A program made the translations under genes and the position numbers. Below the pieces are notes generated by a model. It saw only the letters and a list, made by a program, of their open reading frames with translations. It was not told the origin of the DNA and did not search any database. Below, one piece after another: positions 18,230-25,341 of a DNA stretch of 64,000 nt. Every line of letters starts with the position of its first letter. Positions within the stretch are counted from its first letter, which is position 1. The DNA comes from Thermoactinospora rubra (GTDB lineage Bacteria; Actinomycetota; Actinomycetes; Streptosporangiales; Streptosporangiaceae), in NCBI RefSeq assembly GCF_002093975.1, contig NZ_KZ084331.1:150733-214732 (forward strand), written 5' to 3'.

Positions 18230-19654
18230 TCAGGAGCTCTGGGAGGGCGCGGACGAGGGCGCCGACGTGGGCGTTCCCGTGGGCGCCGGGGTGGGGGCCG
18301 AGGTGGGCGTGGGGGTGGGGCTCGGCGCAGGCGTCGGCTTGCCGGACGGGCGCGGCTTCCCGGTCGGGCCCGGCTTGCCGCTCGGGCAGGGCGTCCTGGT
18401 CGGGCGGCCGTGGTGGTCCCGCCGCGGCGGGTCCTGCGGCGTGAGGACGGGGCCGGAGCCGGGCTCGTCCTGCCCCTCGGGCTCCTGCTGGGCGGGCGTC
18501 CTCGGGGCGTTCGTGGCCGGGGCGCGGGAGGGACCGGTCGTGCCGTGGGCGTCCCGCGCCTCGGCGGCGATCTCCCACGGGCGCGCGGAGGAGGTCACCG
18601 GCGGCGCCTGCGGGCGGTCGGCGATGGGCTCCACCTGGAAGGCGTGCTCCTCCGGGGCGGGCTGCCACGGCAGCCTGATCCCGGGCGGATCGCCCTGCGC
18701 CGGCAACGCCCCCGAGGCGATGCCGGGCAGGGCGCCGGGCTCGGGCCGGAAGAAGTGGAAGGCGCCCACGATGGCGATCACGGCCGCGACGGCCGCCACC
18801 GCACCCGCCAGCGCCCGCGGCCGGCGACGAGCCGGCCGATCCCCCGCGACGGGAAATCCGGCGGCGTCCAGCGCGGCCGAGCGGCGGGCGACGTAGCGGC
18901 GGTAGGGCGTCAGCTCCGGGTCGATGAAGCAGCTCAGCACCCGCACGCGCAGCGACTCCGGCAGCCCGACGGCCGGGAGCAGCTCGAAGACCTTGGCCGC
19001 GGACACCTGGCGGCTGCGGTGCGGCGCACAGATCTCGCAGCGGGCCACGTGGCGCACCAGGTGGGCGCGCATGTCGTCGGTGAGCTCGCCGGAGAACCCG
19101 CTGAGGATCAGCGCCCGGCGGGGGCAGTCGTAGGGGCCCTTCCTGGCCAGGACCTCCGCGGTGATCGCGTCCCTGAGCCGCTCGCGCGCCTCCTCCAGCG
19201 CCGGCTCCACCCGCCGCGGGCTCGTGCCCAGCACCGCGGCGATCTCGGCGGCGGGCAGCCGGTGGACCGTGGCCAGCTCCAGCAGCTCGCGGTCCTCCTC
19301 GGCCAGGCCGCGGACCGCGTTCCAGGCCATGACGCGCAGGTCCGCGTCCTCGGGGTCGCCGACGGCCGGGAGCTCGGCCGTGGCGTCCTCCGGCGCCACG
19401 GCCTGCCGCCTGCGCAGGCATTCCGTGCGCGCGAGCGCGAAAAGCCACGTCCGCAGCCGGCCGGGATCGGCCAGCCGCCTGATGTGCGCCTCGGCGGCGA
19501 TCAGCGTCTCGCGCAGCGCCACCTGGGCGCTGTCGGAGCTGAGGAGAAGGGACCAGCAGTATCTATAGATGCTCTCGGCGTGCGAGTCGTACAGCGCGGC
19601 GAGGGCACCCGGGTCATGCGCGCGCAGCGCCTCGACCAGGACGCGGTCATTCAT
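18230..19654 (-). CDS. ECF sigma factor fused to ZAS-like zinc finger and membrane segment
   Basis: A 474-residue protein. Region 2 (about 15-85, with LAALYDSHAESIYRYCWSLL) and region 4 (about 115-165, HRLPAAEIAAVLGTSPRRVEP) are those of a sigma-70-family ECF factor. An insert of about 40 residues carries HVARCEIC, the H-x3-C-x2-C of zinc-binding anti-sigma factors, at about 202-209. A transmembrane helix follows (about 283-305), then a long Pro/Thr/Ser-rich outer tail ending in PT repeats. The polypeptide thus looks like a sigma factor tethered to the membrane by its own anti-sigma-like module. Release might need proteolysis, which is inference. No separate anti-sigma gene is adjacent. Confidence 0.85.
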   Translation of the reverse strand: MNDRVLVEALRAHDPGALAALYDSHAESIYRYCWSLLLSSDSAQVALRETLIAAEAHIRRLADPGRLRTWLFALARTECLRRRQAVAPEDATAELPAVGDPEDADLRVMAWNAVRGLAEEDRELLELATVHRLPAAEIAAVLGTSPRRVEPALEEARERLRDAITAEVLARKGPYDCPRRALILSGFSGELTDDMRAHLVRHVARCEICAPHRSRQVSAAKVFELLPAVGLPESLRVRVLSCFIDPELTPYRRYVARRSAALDAAGFPVAGDRPARRRPRALAGAVAAVAAVIAIVGAFHFFRPEPGALPGIASGALPAQGDPPGIRLPWQPAPEEHAFQVEPIADRPQAPPVTSSARPWEIAAEARDAHGTTGPSRAPATNAPRTPAQQEPEGQDEPGSGPVLTPQDPPRRDHHGRPTRTPCPSGKPGPTGKPRPSGKPTPAPSPTPTPTSAPTPAPTGTPTSAPSSAPSQSS

Positions 19655-19788
19655 GTGACCGAAGGTAATGGATTGGTAACTTGTAGTTCTACCGATTCGA
19701 CGTGAATGACAAAGCCTTCAGCGAATTCGCAGGCTTGCCGCGCCGCACTTCTCCCAATGCCCCGATTTTTCGCGCTATTTGCTCGTGA

Positions 19789-20580
19789 TTACTGGTCCGT
19801 GGGCATCTGGTGCCCCCCGCGGTCCTTGGCGAACGGCTCCGTGGTCGGCTTGACCGTGTGGACGGGCACGATGCCGCCCAGCGCCAGCTCCTCGTACGGC
19901 CGGGCCGTCGCCCCCCACGTGCGCGCCGTGACGTCGGTCCTGCCGACGCGCGCCGAGCTCGGGACTCCCTCGACGGTGATGACGAAGCGGGGCGTCTTGC
20001 CGGCCTTGACGTCGTCGACGAAGGCGGTGCCGCCGCCGAGCAGCTTGCCGGAGGCGTCGCGCAGCAAGGCGCTGACGACGAGGCTGGCCGCGGGCGTCCG
20101 GTAGGGGTTGCTCACGAATCCCGTGATGACGTAGCGGCCGTCCTTCTGCCGGATCGTCTGCACCCGGGAGACCGGGAACGGCTTGAACGCCGACACGATG
20201 CGCGCGGCCTGCCGCCACCGCGCCGGACGGTACTCGATGGTGACCTTCGCCGGCTTGGCCGCCGCCGTGGCCTGCCCGGTGAAGGCCAGCCTGCCGCCCG
20301 GCGGCACGGCGTCCAGCGGCTGGTCCATGCGCACCACCTCGGCGCCCTTGGCGTCCCGCCCCACGACCGTGGCCACGACGTGCTCGCCGAAGTGCCAGGG
20401 GTTGGCGTTGCTGAGCACTCCGGCCCAGTTCACGACGTAGCCGTCGCGCGACTTGACGATCGTCGAGGTCTGCTCGGCGAGGGCGAGCGGCTTGAGCTGT
20501 TTCGCAGGCGCCTTCTCGCTGGTGCAGCCCGCGAGCAGCACAGCGGCCAGGACGGTTCCGGTAAGTGTGACGGTTCGCAC
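19789..20580 (-). CDS. lipoprotein of unknown function
   Basis: A 263-residue exported lipoprotein: the signal peptide ends in the lipobox LLAGC with Cys19, followed by TSEKAPAKQ. Two beta-rich repeats follow, each with the pattern of FxLYD-type domains (YVVNWAGVLSNANPWHFGE and YVITGFVSNPYRTPAASL). They probably fold as immunoglobulin-like sandwiches on the cell surface. The start is GTG. Neighbours (sigma factor, ABC-F) give no clear hint of role. Confidence 0.75.
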   Translation of the reverse strand: MRTVTLTGTVLAAVLLAGCTSEKAPAKQLKPLALAEQTSTIVKSRDGYVVNWAGVLSNANPWHFGEHVVATVVGRDAKGAEVVRMDQPLDAVPPGGRLAFTGQATAAAKPAKVTIEYRPARWRQAARIVSAFKPFPVSRVQTIRQKDGRYVITGFVSNPYRTPAASLVVSALLRDASGKLLGGGTAFVDDVKAGKTPRFVITVEGVPSSARVGRTDVTARTWGATARPYEELALGGIVPVHTVKPTTEPFAKDRGGHQMPTDQ

Positions 20581-20644
20581 GTAACGGTCCTAGCCGGTCC
20601 GCCGGTACGGCAGGCGCGGGACACGCGCCTGCCGTACCAACTCT

Positions 20645-22243
20645 TTATCGTGCCCGCTCGTCCCAGACCGGTTCGGGCGATTCGTACACCCTGCCGTCGG
20701 CGCCGAACACCAGATAGCGGTCGAAGTCGGCGGCGAACCACCGGTCGTGCGTGACGGCCACGACCGTGCCCTCGAAGCCGTCCAGCCCCTCCTGCAGGGC
20801 CTCGGCGCTGGCCAGGTCGAGGTTGTCGGTCGGCTCGTCGAGCAGCAGCAGCGTCGCGCCGGACAGCTCCAGCAGCAGGATCTGCAGCCTGGCCTGCTGG
20901 CCGCCGGACAGCGTCTCGAACCGCTGCTCGGCCACCCGCCCGGCCAGCTCGTAGCGGGCCAGCGCCCGCATGGCCTCGTTCTTCAGCTTGGCGTGCTCGG
21001 TCATGACGATCTCACAGGGCGTGCGCCCGGCGAGGTCGGGACGCGCGTGGGTCTGGGCGAAGTGCCCGGGCACGACCCGGGCGCCCAGCCGCGCCGTCCC
21101 GGTGTGCGGGATCCCCTCCCCGGCCAGCAGGCGCAGGAAGTGGGACTTGCCCGAGCCGTTCGAGCCGAGCACCGCGACGCGCTCGCCGTACCAGACCTCC
21201 AGGTCGAAGGGCTTGAGCAGGCCGGTGATCTCCAGGCGCTCGCAGATCACGGCCCGCTTGCCGGTGCGGCCGCCCTTCAGGCGCATGCTGATGCTCTGGT
21301 CGCGGGGCGGCAGCTCGGGCGGCCCGGCCTCCTCGAACTTGCGCAGCCGCGTCTGGGCGGCATGGTAGGCCGGGGCCATGCCGTCGTTGTAGGAGGCCTT
21401 CTGCTTGAGCATGGCGACCAGGGCCTTGAGCTTGGCGTGCTCCTCGTCCCAGCGGCGTCTCAGCTCCTCCAGCCGCTCGTTGCGCGCCTTGCGGGCCTCG
21501 GCGTAGGTGGCGAAGCCGCCGCCGTGGATCCAGACGTTGCCGGACTCGACGGTGATGATGCGGTCGGCGACGTCGGCCAGCAGCTGCCGGTCGTGGCTGA
21601 CCAGCAGCACCGTCTTGGGCGTCTCCCTGAGCTGCTGCTCCAGCCAGATCTTGCCGGGGACGTCCAGGTAGTTGTCCGGCTCGTCGAGCAGCAGGGTCTG
21701 GTCGGGGCCGCGCAGCAGCGCCTCCAGGACCAGCCGCTTCTGCTCCCCGCCCGACAGGGTGGACACCTCGCGGTATTTCACCATGTCGTACGGCAGGCCG
21801 AGCGCGGCCACCGTGCAGGTGTCCCACAGCACCTCGATGTCGTAGCCGCCCGCGTCGGTGTAGTCGCCGATCGCCTGGGCGTAGCGCACCTGGGTCTTCT
21901 CGTCGTCGCGCTCCATCATCGCCAGCTCGGCCTGCTCCAGGCGTTCGGCGGCCTGCCGTACCGCCGGAGGGGCCACGCCGAGCAGCAGGTCGCGGACCGT
22001 CGAGCGGTCGCGGACGTTGCCGATGAACTGGCGCATCACGCCGAGCCCGCCCGAGCTGGCGACGCCGCCGTCCACCGGGTCCAGGTCGCCCGCGATCAGC
22101 CGCAGCAGCGTGGTCTTGCCCGCGCCGTTGGGCCCGACCAGCGCGGCCTTGGCCCCGTCGCCCACGCGGAAGGAGACGTCGGTGAGCAGGGGCCGCCCGT
22201 CCGGCAGCACGTACGTCAACCGGCTGACTTCGACATGTCCCAC
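20645..22243 (-). CDS. ABC-F family ATPase
   Basis: A 532-residue soluble protein with two ABC domains and no membrane segments. The first domain has Walker A VGPNGAGKTT, signature STLSGGEQKRL and Walker B TLLLDEPDNYLD; the second has LGSNGSGKSH, TLSGGQQARLQ and LLLLDEPTDNLD. A charged linker of about 80 residues separates them (EELRRRWDEEHAKLKALVAMLKQK). ABC-F proteins bind the ribosomal E site and either free stalled ribosomes or protect from antibiotics. The second Walker A has Ser-His where Thr-Thr is usual. Which of the two roles applies cannot be decided here. Confidence 0.92.
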   Translation of the reverse strand: MGHVEVSRLTYVLPDGRPLLTDVSFRVGDGAKAALVGPNGAGKTTLLRLIAGDLDPVDGGVASSGGLGVMRQFIGNVRDRSTVRDLLLGVAPPAVRQAAERLEQAELAMMERDDEKTQVRYAQAIGDYTDAGGYDIEVLWDTCTVAALGLPYDMVKYREVSTLSGGEQKRLVLEALLRGPDQTLLLDEPDNYLDVPGKIWLEQQLRETPKTVLLVSHDRQLLADVADRIITVESGNVWIHGGGFATYAEARKARNERLEELRRRWDEEHAKLKALVAMLKQKASYNDGMAPAYHAAQTRLRKFEEAGPPELPPRDQSISMRLKGGRTGKRAVICERLEITGLLKPFDLEVWYGERVAVLGSNGSGKSHFLRLLAGEGIPHTGTARLGARVVPGHFAQTHARPDLAGRTPCEIVMTEHAKLKNEAMRALARYELAGRVAEQRFETLSGGQQARLQILLLELSGATLLLLDEPTDNLDLASAEALQEGLDGFEGTVVAVTHDRWFAADFDRYLVFGADGRVYESPEPVWDERAR

Positions 22244-22328
22244 GACGCCCTCCCCGGATCCTGGCGCAGGCTACCCACGACCCGGTCGCGCGGTCATCCG
22301 ATTTTCGCCGCGCAGGTGCTCTAGACAG

Positions 22329-22346
22329 CAAGTGATCTGATGACTA
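22329..22346. promoter_or_regulatory. operator-like site, second copy of the GntR-locus motif
   Basis: On the minus strand this reads TAGTCATCAGATCACTTG. It matches the sequence next to the GntR gene at 43202-43219 at 14 of 18 positions, including the blocks AGTCATC and ATCAC. It is itself nearly symmetrical (AGTSAT..ATSACT). It lies about 40 bp before the start of the secreted propeller gene, the first gene of a three-gene sugar cluster. Binding by the GntR protein is inferred. Confidence 0.5.
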
Positions 22347-22384
22347 GAACTGTAATCCAAGCTCCCAGCCGCGAAGGACGCTCC

Positions 22385-23509
22385 ATGAAGCGACTCATCC
22401 TCTTAGTCCTCACCCTCGTCAGCCTGGTCGCGCCGCCCGTCCCGGCGCAGGCCGCCACCGCCACCCCGCCCACCGGCGCGAACTGCGCGCTGGCGCCCTC
22501 CGCCGCGACCACGAACGCCAGGCTCACCGCCCTGTTCACCGCCCAGGGCAACGACAACAGCCGCCTGGACGACTGGACCGGCGCGGACGGCACCTACTCC
22601 GTCAGGCTGCCGGGCGGGCGCGAGCTGTGGATCTTCTCCGACACGTTCCTCGGCCAGGTCAACCCCGACGGCTCGCGCCCGCCGGTCGTCGAGGAGGGCG
22701 GCACGACGGTCTTCCTCAACAACACCTTCGCGGTCGAGCGCGACGGCAGGCTGCGGACCATCTACGGCGGCACCCCGGACAAGCCGCAGGCGATCATGCC
22801 GCCCCGCGACCGCAACCACTGGTACTGGGCCGGCGACGCCACCGTGGCGGGCGGCCTGCTGGAGGTGACCTACCAGGAGTACGAGCGGTTCGGCACCGGG
22901 CCGTGGGACTGGCGCTGGCACCGCAACGTCGTCGCCCGGTTCGCGCCCGGGCGGCTGGACCGGCCGCTCAGCGTGCACGACCTGCCCAGCGGGCACGGGG
23001 TGTCCTGGGCGTCCGGCATCCACCGCGACCGCACCCACACCTACGTCTACGGGGTCGAGGACCACGGCTCGGTCAAGTACATGCACATCGCGCGGGTGGC
23101 CGGGCGCAGCCTGCTCGGCACGTGGGAGTACCTGACCGCCGACGGCACCTGGTCCCCCGACGAGGCGCGCTCCGCCCGCGTCATGAACGGCGTGGCCAAC
23201 GAGTACTCGGTCAGCAGGATCGGCGGCTCCTACGTCCTGGTCACCCACGACACGACCGAGGTCCTGAGCGCGCGGATCGTCGCCTACTTCTCCTGCACGC
23301 CGTACGGGCCCTTCGGGAACAAGACGCTCCTCTACACCACCCCGGAGACGGGCGGGAACATCTTCACCTACAACGCCCACGCCCACCCGGAGATCTCCGC
23401 CCCGGGCACGCTGACGATCTCCTACAACGTCAACAGCTTCGTCAACACCGACCACTACCGCGACGTGACCATCTACCGGCCCCGGTTCCTCGACGTGAGC
23501 TTCGGGTGA
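22385..23509 (+). CDS. secreted DUF5005/DUF4185-type beta-propeller protein
   Basis: A 374-residue exported protein. The signal peptide (KRLILLVLTLVSLVAPPVPAQA) is cut near QAA. The mature part resembles the five-bladed propeller families related to GH43/GH68-type hydrolases: TYSVRLPGGRELWIFSDTFL, HWYWAGDATV, GIHRDRTHTYVYGVEDHG and NGVANEYSVSRIGGSYVLVT. The Asp/Glu of SDTF and ANEYS are in catalytic-like positions, but activity is unproven. GAAGGA precedes the ATG by 6 bases. It heads a unit with the DUF4432 gene and an SDR. Confidence 0.78.
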   Translation: MKRLILLVLTLVSLVAPPVPAQAATATPPTGANCALAPSAATTNARLTALFTAQGNDNSRLDDWTGADGTYSVRLPGGRELWIFSDTFLGQVNPDGSRPPVVEEGGTTVFLNNTFAVERDGRLRTIYGGTPDKPQAIMPPRDRNHWYWAGDATVAGGLLEVTYQEYERFGTGPWDWRWHRNVVARFAPGRLDRPLSVHDLPSGHGVSWASGIHRDRTHTYVYGVEDHGSVKYMHIARVAGRSLLGTWEYLTADGTWSPDEARSARVMNGVANEYSVSRIGGSYVLVTHDTTEVLSARIVAYFSCTPYGPFGNKTLLYTTPETGGNIFTYNAHAHPEISAPGTLTISYNVNSFVNTDHYRDVTIYRPRFLDVSFG

Positions 23510-23511
23510 GC

Positions 23512-24528
23512 ATGAGGCGCAACTGGGCGGCCCGCGTCCGGGAGATCACGATCTCCGGGATGCGGGCCGTGGTGCTGGAGAACGAGCGGCTGCGCGTGAC
23601 CGTGCTGGCCGGCAAGGGCGGCGACGTGGTGGAGTTCCTGCACAAGCCGACCGACACCGACTTCGTGTGGCTCTCGCCCCAGGGCCTGCGCGACCCGCGC
23701 GAGCACCTGAGCCCGGCCGCCGACGACGTGGGGGCCTTCGTGGACCACTACGAGGGCGGCTGGCAGGAGGTCTTCCCCAACGGCGGGGCGCCCAGCGTCT
23801 ACCGGGGCGCCCGGCTGGCCCAGCACGGGGAGGTCGCCTCGCTGCCGTGGCAGGCCACCGTGGCGGAGGACTCCCCCGGGCAGGTCGCGGTACGGCTGGC
23901 CGTCCGCACCAGGCGCCTGCCGTACCTGGTGGAGAAGACCTTCCGGCTCCGGTCGGGGGAGGCGGCGCTGGAGGTGGAGGGCCGGGTCACCAACGAGTCG
24001 GGGCTCGCGCTGCACGCCATGTGGGGGCAGCACATCGTGTACGGCGCGCCGTTCCTGGAGCCGGGCTGCCGGATCCGGATGCCCGGCGGGGTGCGGGTGA
24101 TCCCGCACGAGACGCCGCTCAACCCCGGCGGGCGGCGGGTGCGCGGGGCCGGGACGTGGCCGGTGGTCCCGGCGCATCCGGCGGGCGACGTCGACCTCGG
24201 CGTCGTGCCCCCGGCGGGGACGCCGAGCGACATCGTGTACCTGACGGGCTTCGGCGACCTGGGCCGGTACGAGATCGTCGACGCCCGGGACTTCGGGATG
24301 AGGGTGGAGTGGGAGGCCGCCGTGCTGCCCTACCTGTGGATGTGGCAGGAGTTCGGCGCCTCCGCCGGCTACCCGTGGTGGGGGCGGGCCTACGTGCTGG
24401 GGCTCGAACCCTTCTCCAGCATGCCGACCGACGGGCTCGCGGCGGCCGTCGGGAACGGCACGGCCATGGCGCTGGCGCCGCGGGAGACCAGGGTGATGAG
24501 GTTGCGTGCGGAGGTGATCGGACCTTGA
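23512..24528 (+). CDS. aldose 1-epimerase-like protein, DUF4432
   Basis: A 338-residue protein with the galactose-mutarotase-like beta-sandwich pattern: LAGKGGDVVEFLHKPTDTDF, GGWQEVFPNGG, LHAMWGQHIVYGAPFL (conserved His), and VLPYLWMWQEFGASAGYPWWGRAY near the end. Such proteins interconvert sugar anomers or act on sugar derivatives. The ATG is 2 bp past the upstream stop; a GTG two codons earlier overlaps that stop (GTGA). The context suggests preparation of a sugar for the SDR gene that follows. Confidence 0.85.
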   Translation: MRRNWAARVREITISGMRAVVLENERLRVTVLAGKGGDVVEFLHKPTDTDFVWLSPQGLRDPREHLSPAADDVGAFVDHYEGGWQEVFPNGGAPSVYRGARLAQHGEVASLPWQATVAEDSPGQVAVRLAVRTRRLPYLVEKTFRLRSGEAALEVEGRVTNESGLALHAMWGQHIVYGAPFLEPGCRIRMPGGVRVIPHETPLNPGGRRVRGAGTWPVVPAHPAGDVDLGVVPPAGTPSDIVYLTGFGDLGRYEIVDARDFGMRVEWEAAVLPYLWMWQEFGASAGYPWWGRAYVLGLEPFSSMPTDGLAAAVGNGTAMALAPRETRVMRLRAEVIGP

Positions 24529-25292
24529 GCGAGTTCTCGGGCAAGGTGGCGCTGGTCACGGGCGGATCGGCGGGCATCGGCGAGGCCGTGGTGGAACGGC
24601 TCGCCGCAGCCGGGGCGCGGGTGGTGTCGTGCGACGTGTCGGCACGGCCGTCCGGGCGTCCGGGCGTCACGCCGTTCGAGGCGGACGTCCGCGACGGGCC
24701 CCGCATGCGGGAGGCGGTGGAGCTGGCCGTCTCCGCGTACGGCGGGCTCGACATCGTCGTGACCTGCGCGGGCGTGCAGCGCTACGGCACGGTCGAGGAC
24801 ACCCCGGAGGACGTCTGGGACGAGGTGCTCGACATCAACCTCAAGGGCGTCTACCTCACCTGCCGGCCGGCGATCCCCGCGCTGCGCGAACGCGGCGGCG
24901 GCTCCATCGTGATCGTCTCGTCCGTGCAGGCGTTCGCCTCCCAGACCAGGGTCGCCGCCTACACCGCCAGCAAGGCCGCGCTGAACGGCCTGACGCGGGC
25001 GATGGCGCTGGACCACGCGGCCGACGGGATCCGGGTGAACGTGGTCTGCCCCGGCTCGGTCGACACGCCCATGCTGCGGTGGGCGGCCGACCTGTGGCGG
25101 GGGCCGCTCTCGCAGGAGGAGCAGGTCGCCGCCTGGGGACGGGCGCACCCGCTGGGCCGGGTCGCGCGGGCTTCGGAGGTCGCCGAGCTGGTGGCGTTCC
25201 TGGCCTCGGACCGGTCGTCGTTCATCACCGGCGCCGAGCACCGCGTCGACGGCGGGCTGCTCGCGCGCAACCCGGCCGCGCTGCCCGAGTGA
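24525..25292 (+). CDS. SDR-family oxidoreductase, probable sugar dehydrogenase
   Basis: A 255-residue classical short-chain dehydrogenase: cofactor loop VTGGSAGIGEA, then CDVS (acidic residue favouring NAD), VTCAGVQ, the active-site Ser in VIVSSVQA, and YTASK as Tyr-x-x-x-Lys. A TTG start overlaps the DUF4432 stop (TTGA). By context with an epimerase-like and a glycosidase-like protein it may oxidise a free sugar, or its polyol, to a lactone or ketose; the substrate is not readable. Confidence 0.88.
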   Translation: MSEFSGKVALVTGGSAGIGEAVVERLAAAGARVVSCDVSARPSGRPGVTPFEADVRDGPRMREAVELAVSAYGGLDIVVTCAGVQRYGTVEDTPEDVWDEVLDINLKGVYLTCRPAIPALRERGGGSIVIVSSVQAFASQTRVAAYTASKAALNGLTRAMALDHAADGIRVNVVCPGSVDTPMLRWAADLWRGPLSQEEQVAAWGRAHPLGRVARASEVAELVAFLASDRSSFITGAEHRVDGGLLARNPAALPE

Positions 25293-25341
25293 TCCGCCTC
25301 CGAGCCGGGCCCGCGTGAGGCTTACGGCAGACTTGCGTGGT

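Noticed and set aside
22340..22384. Earlier start for the secreted propeller protein
   Set aside because: The additional 15 residues would precede the signal peptide, and the GAAGGA ribosome site fits the later ATG.
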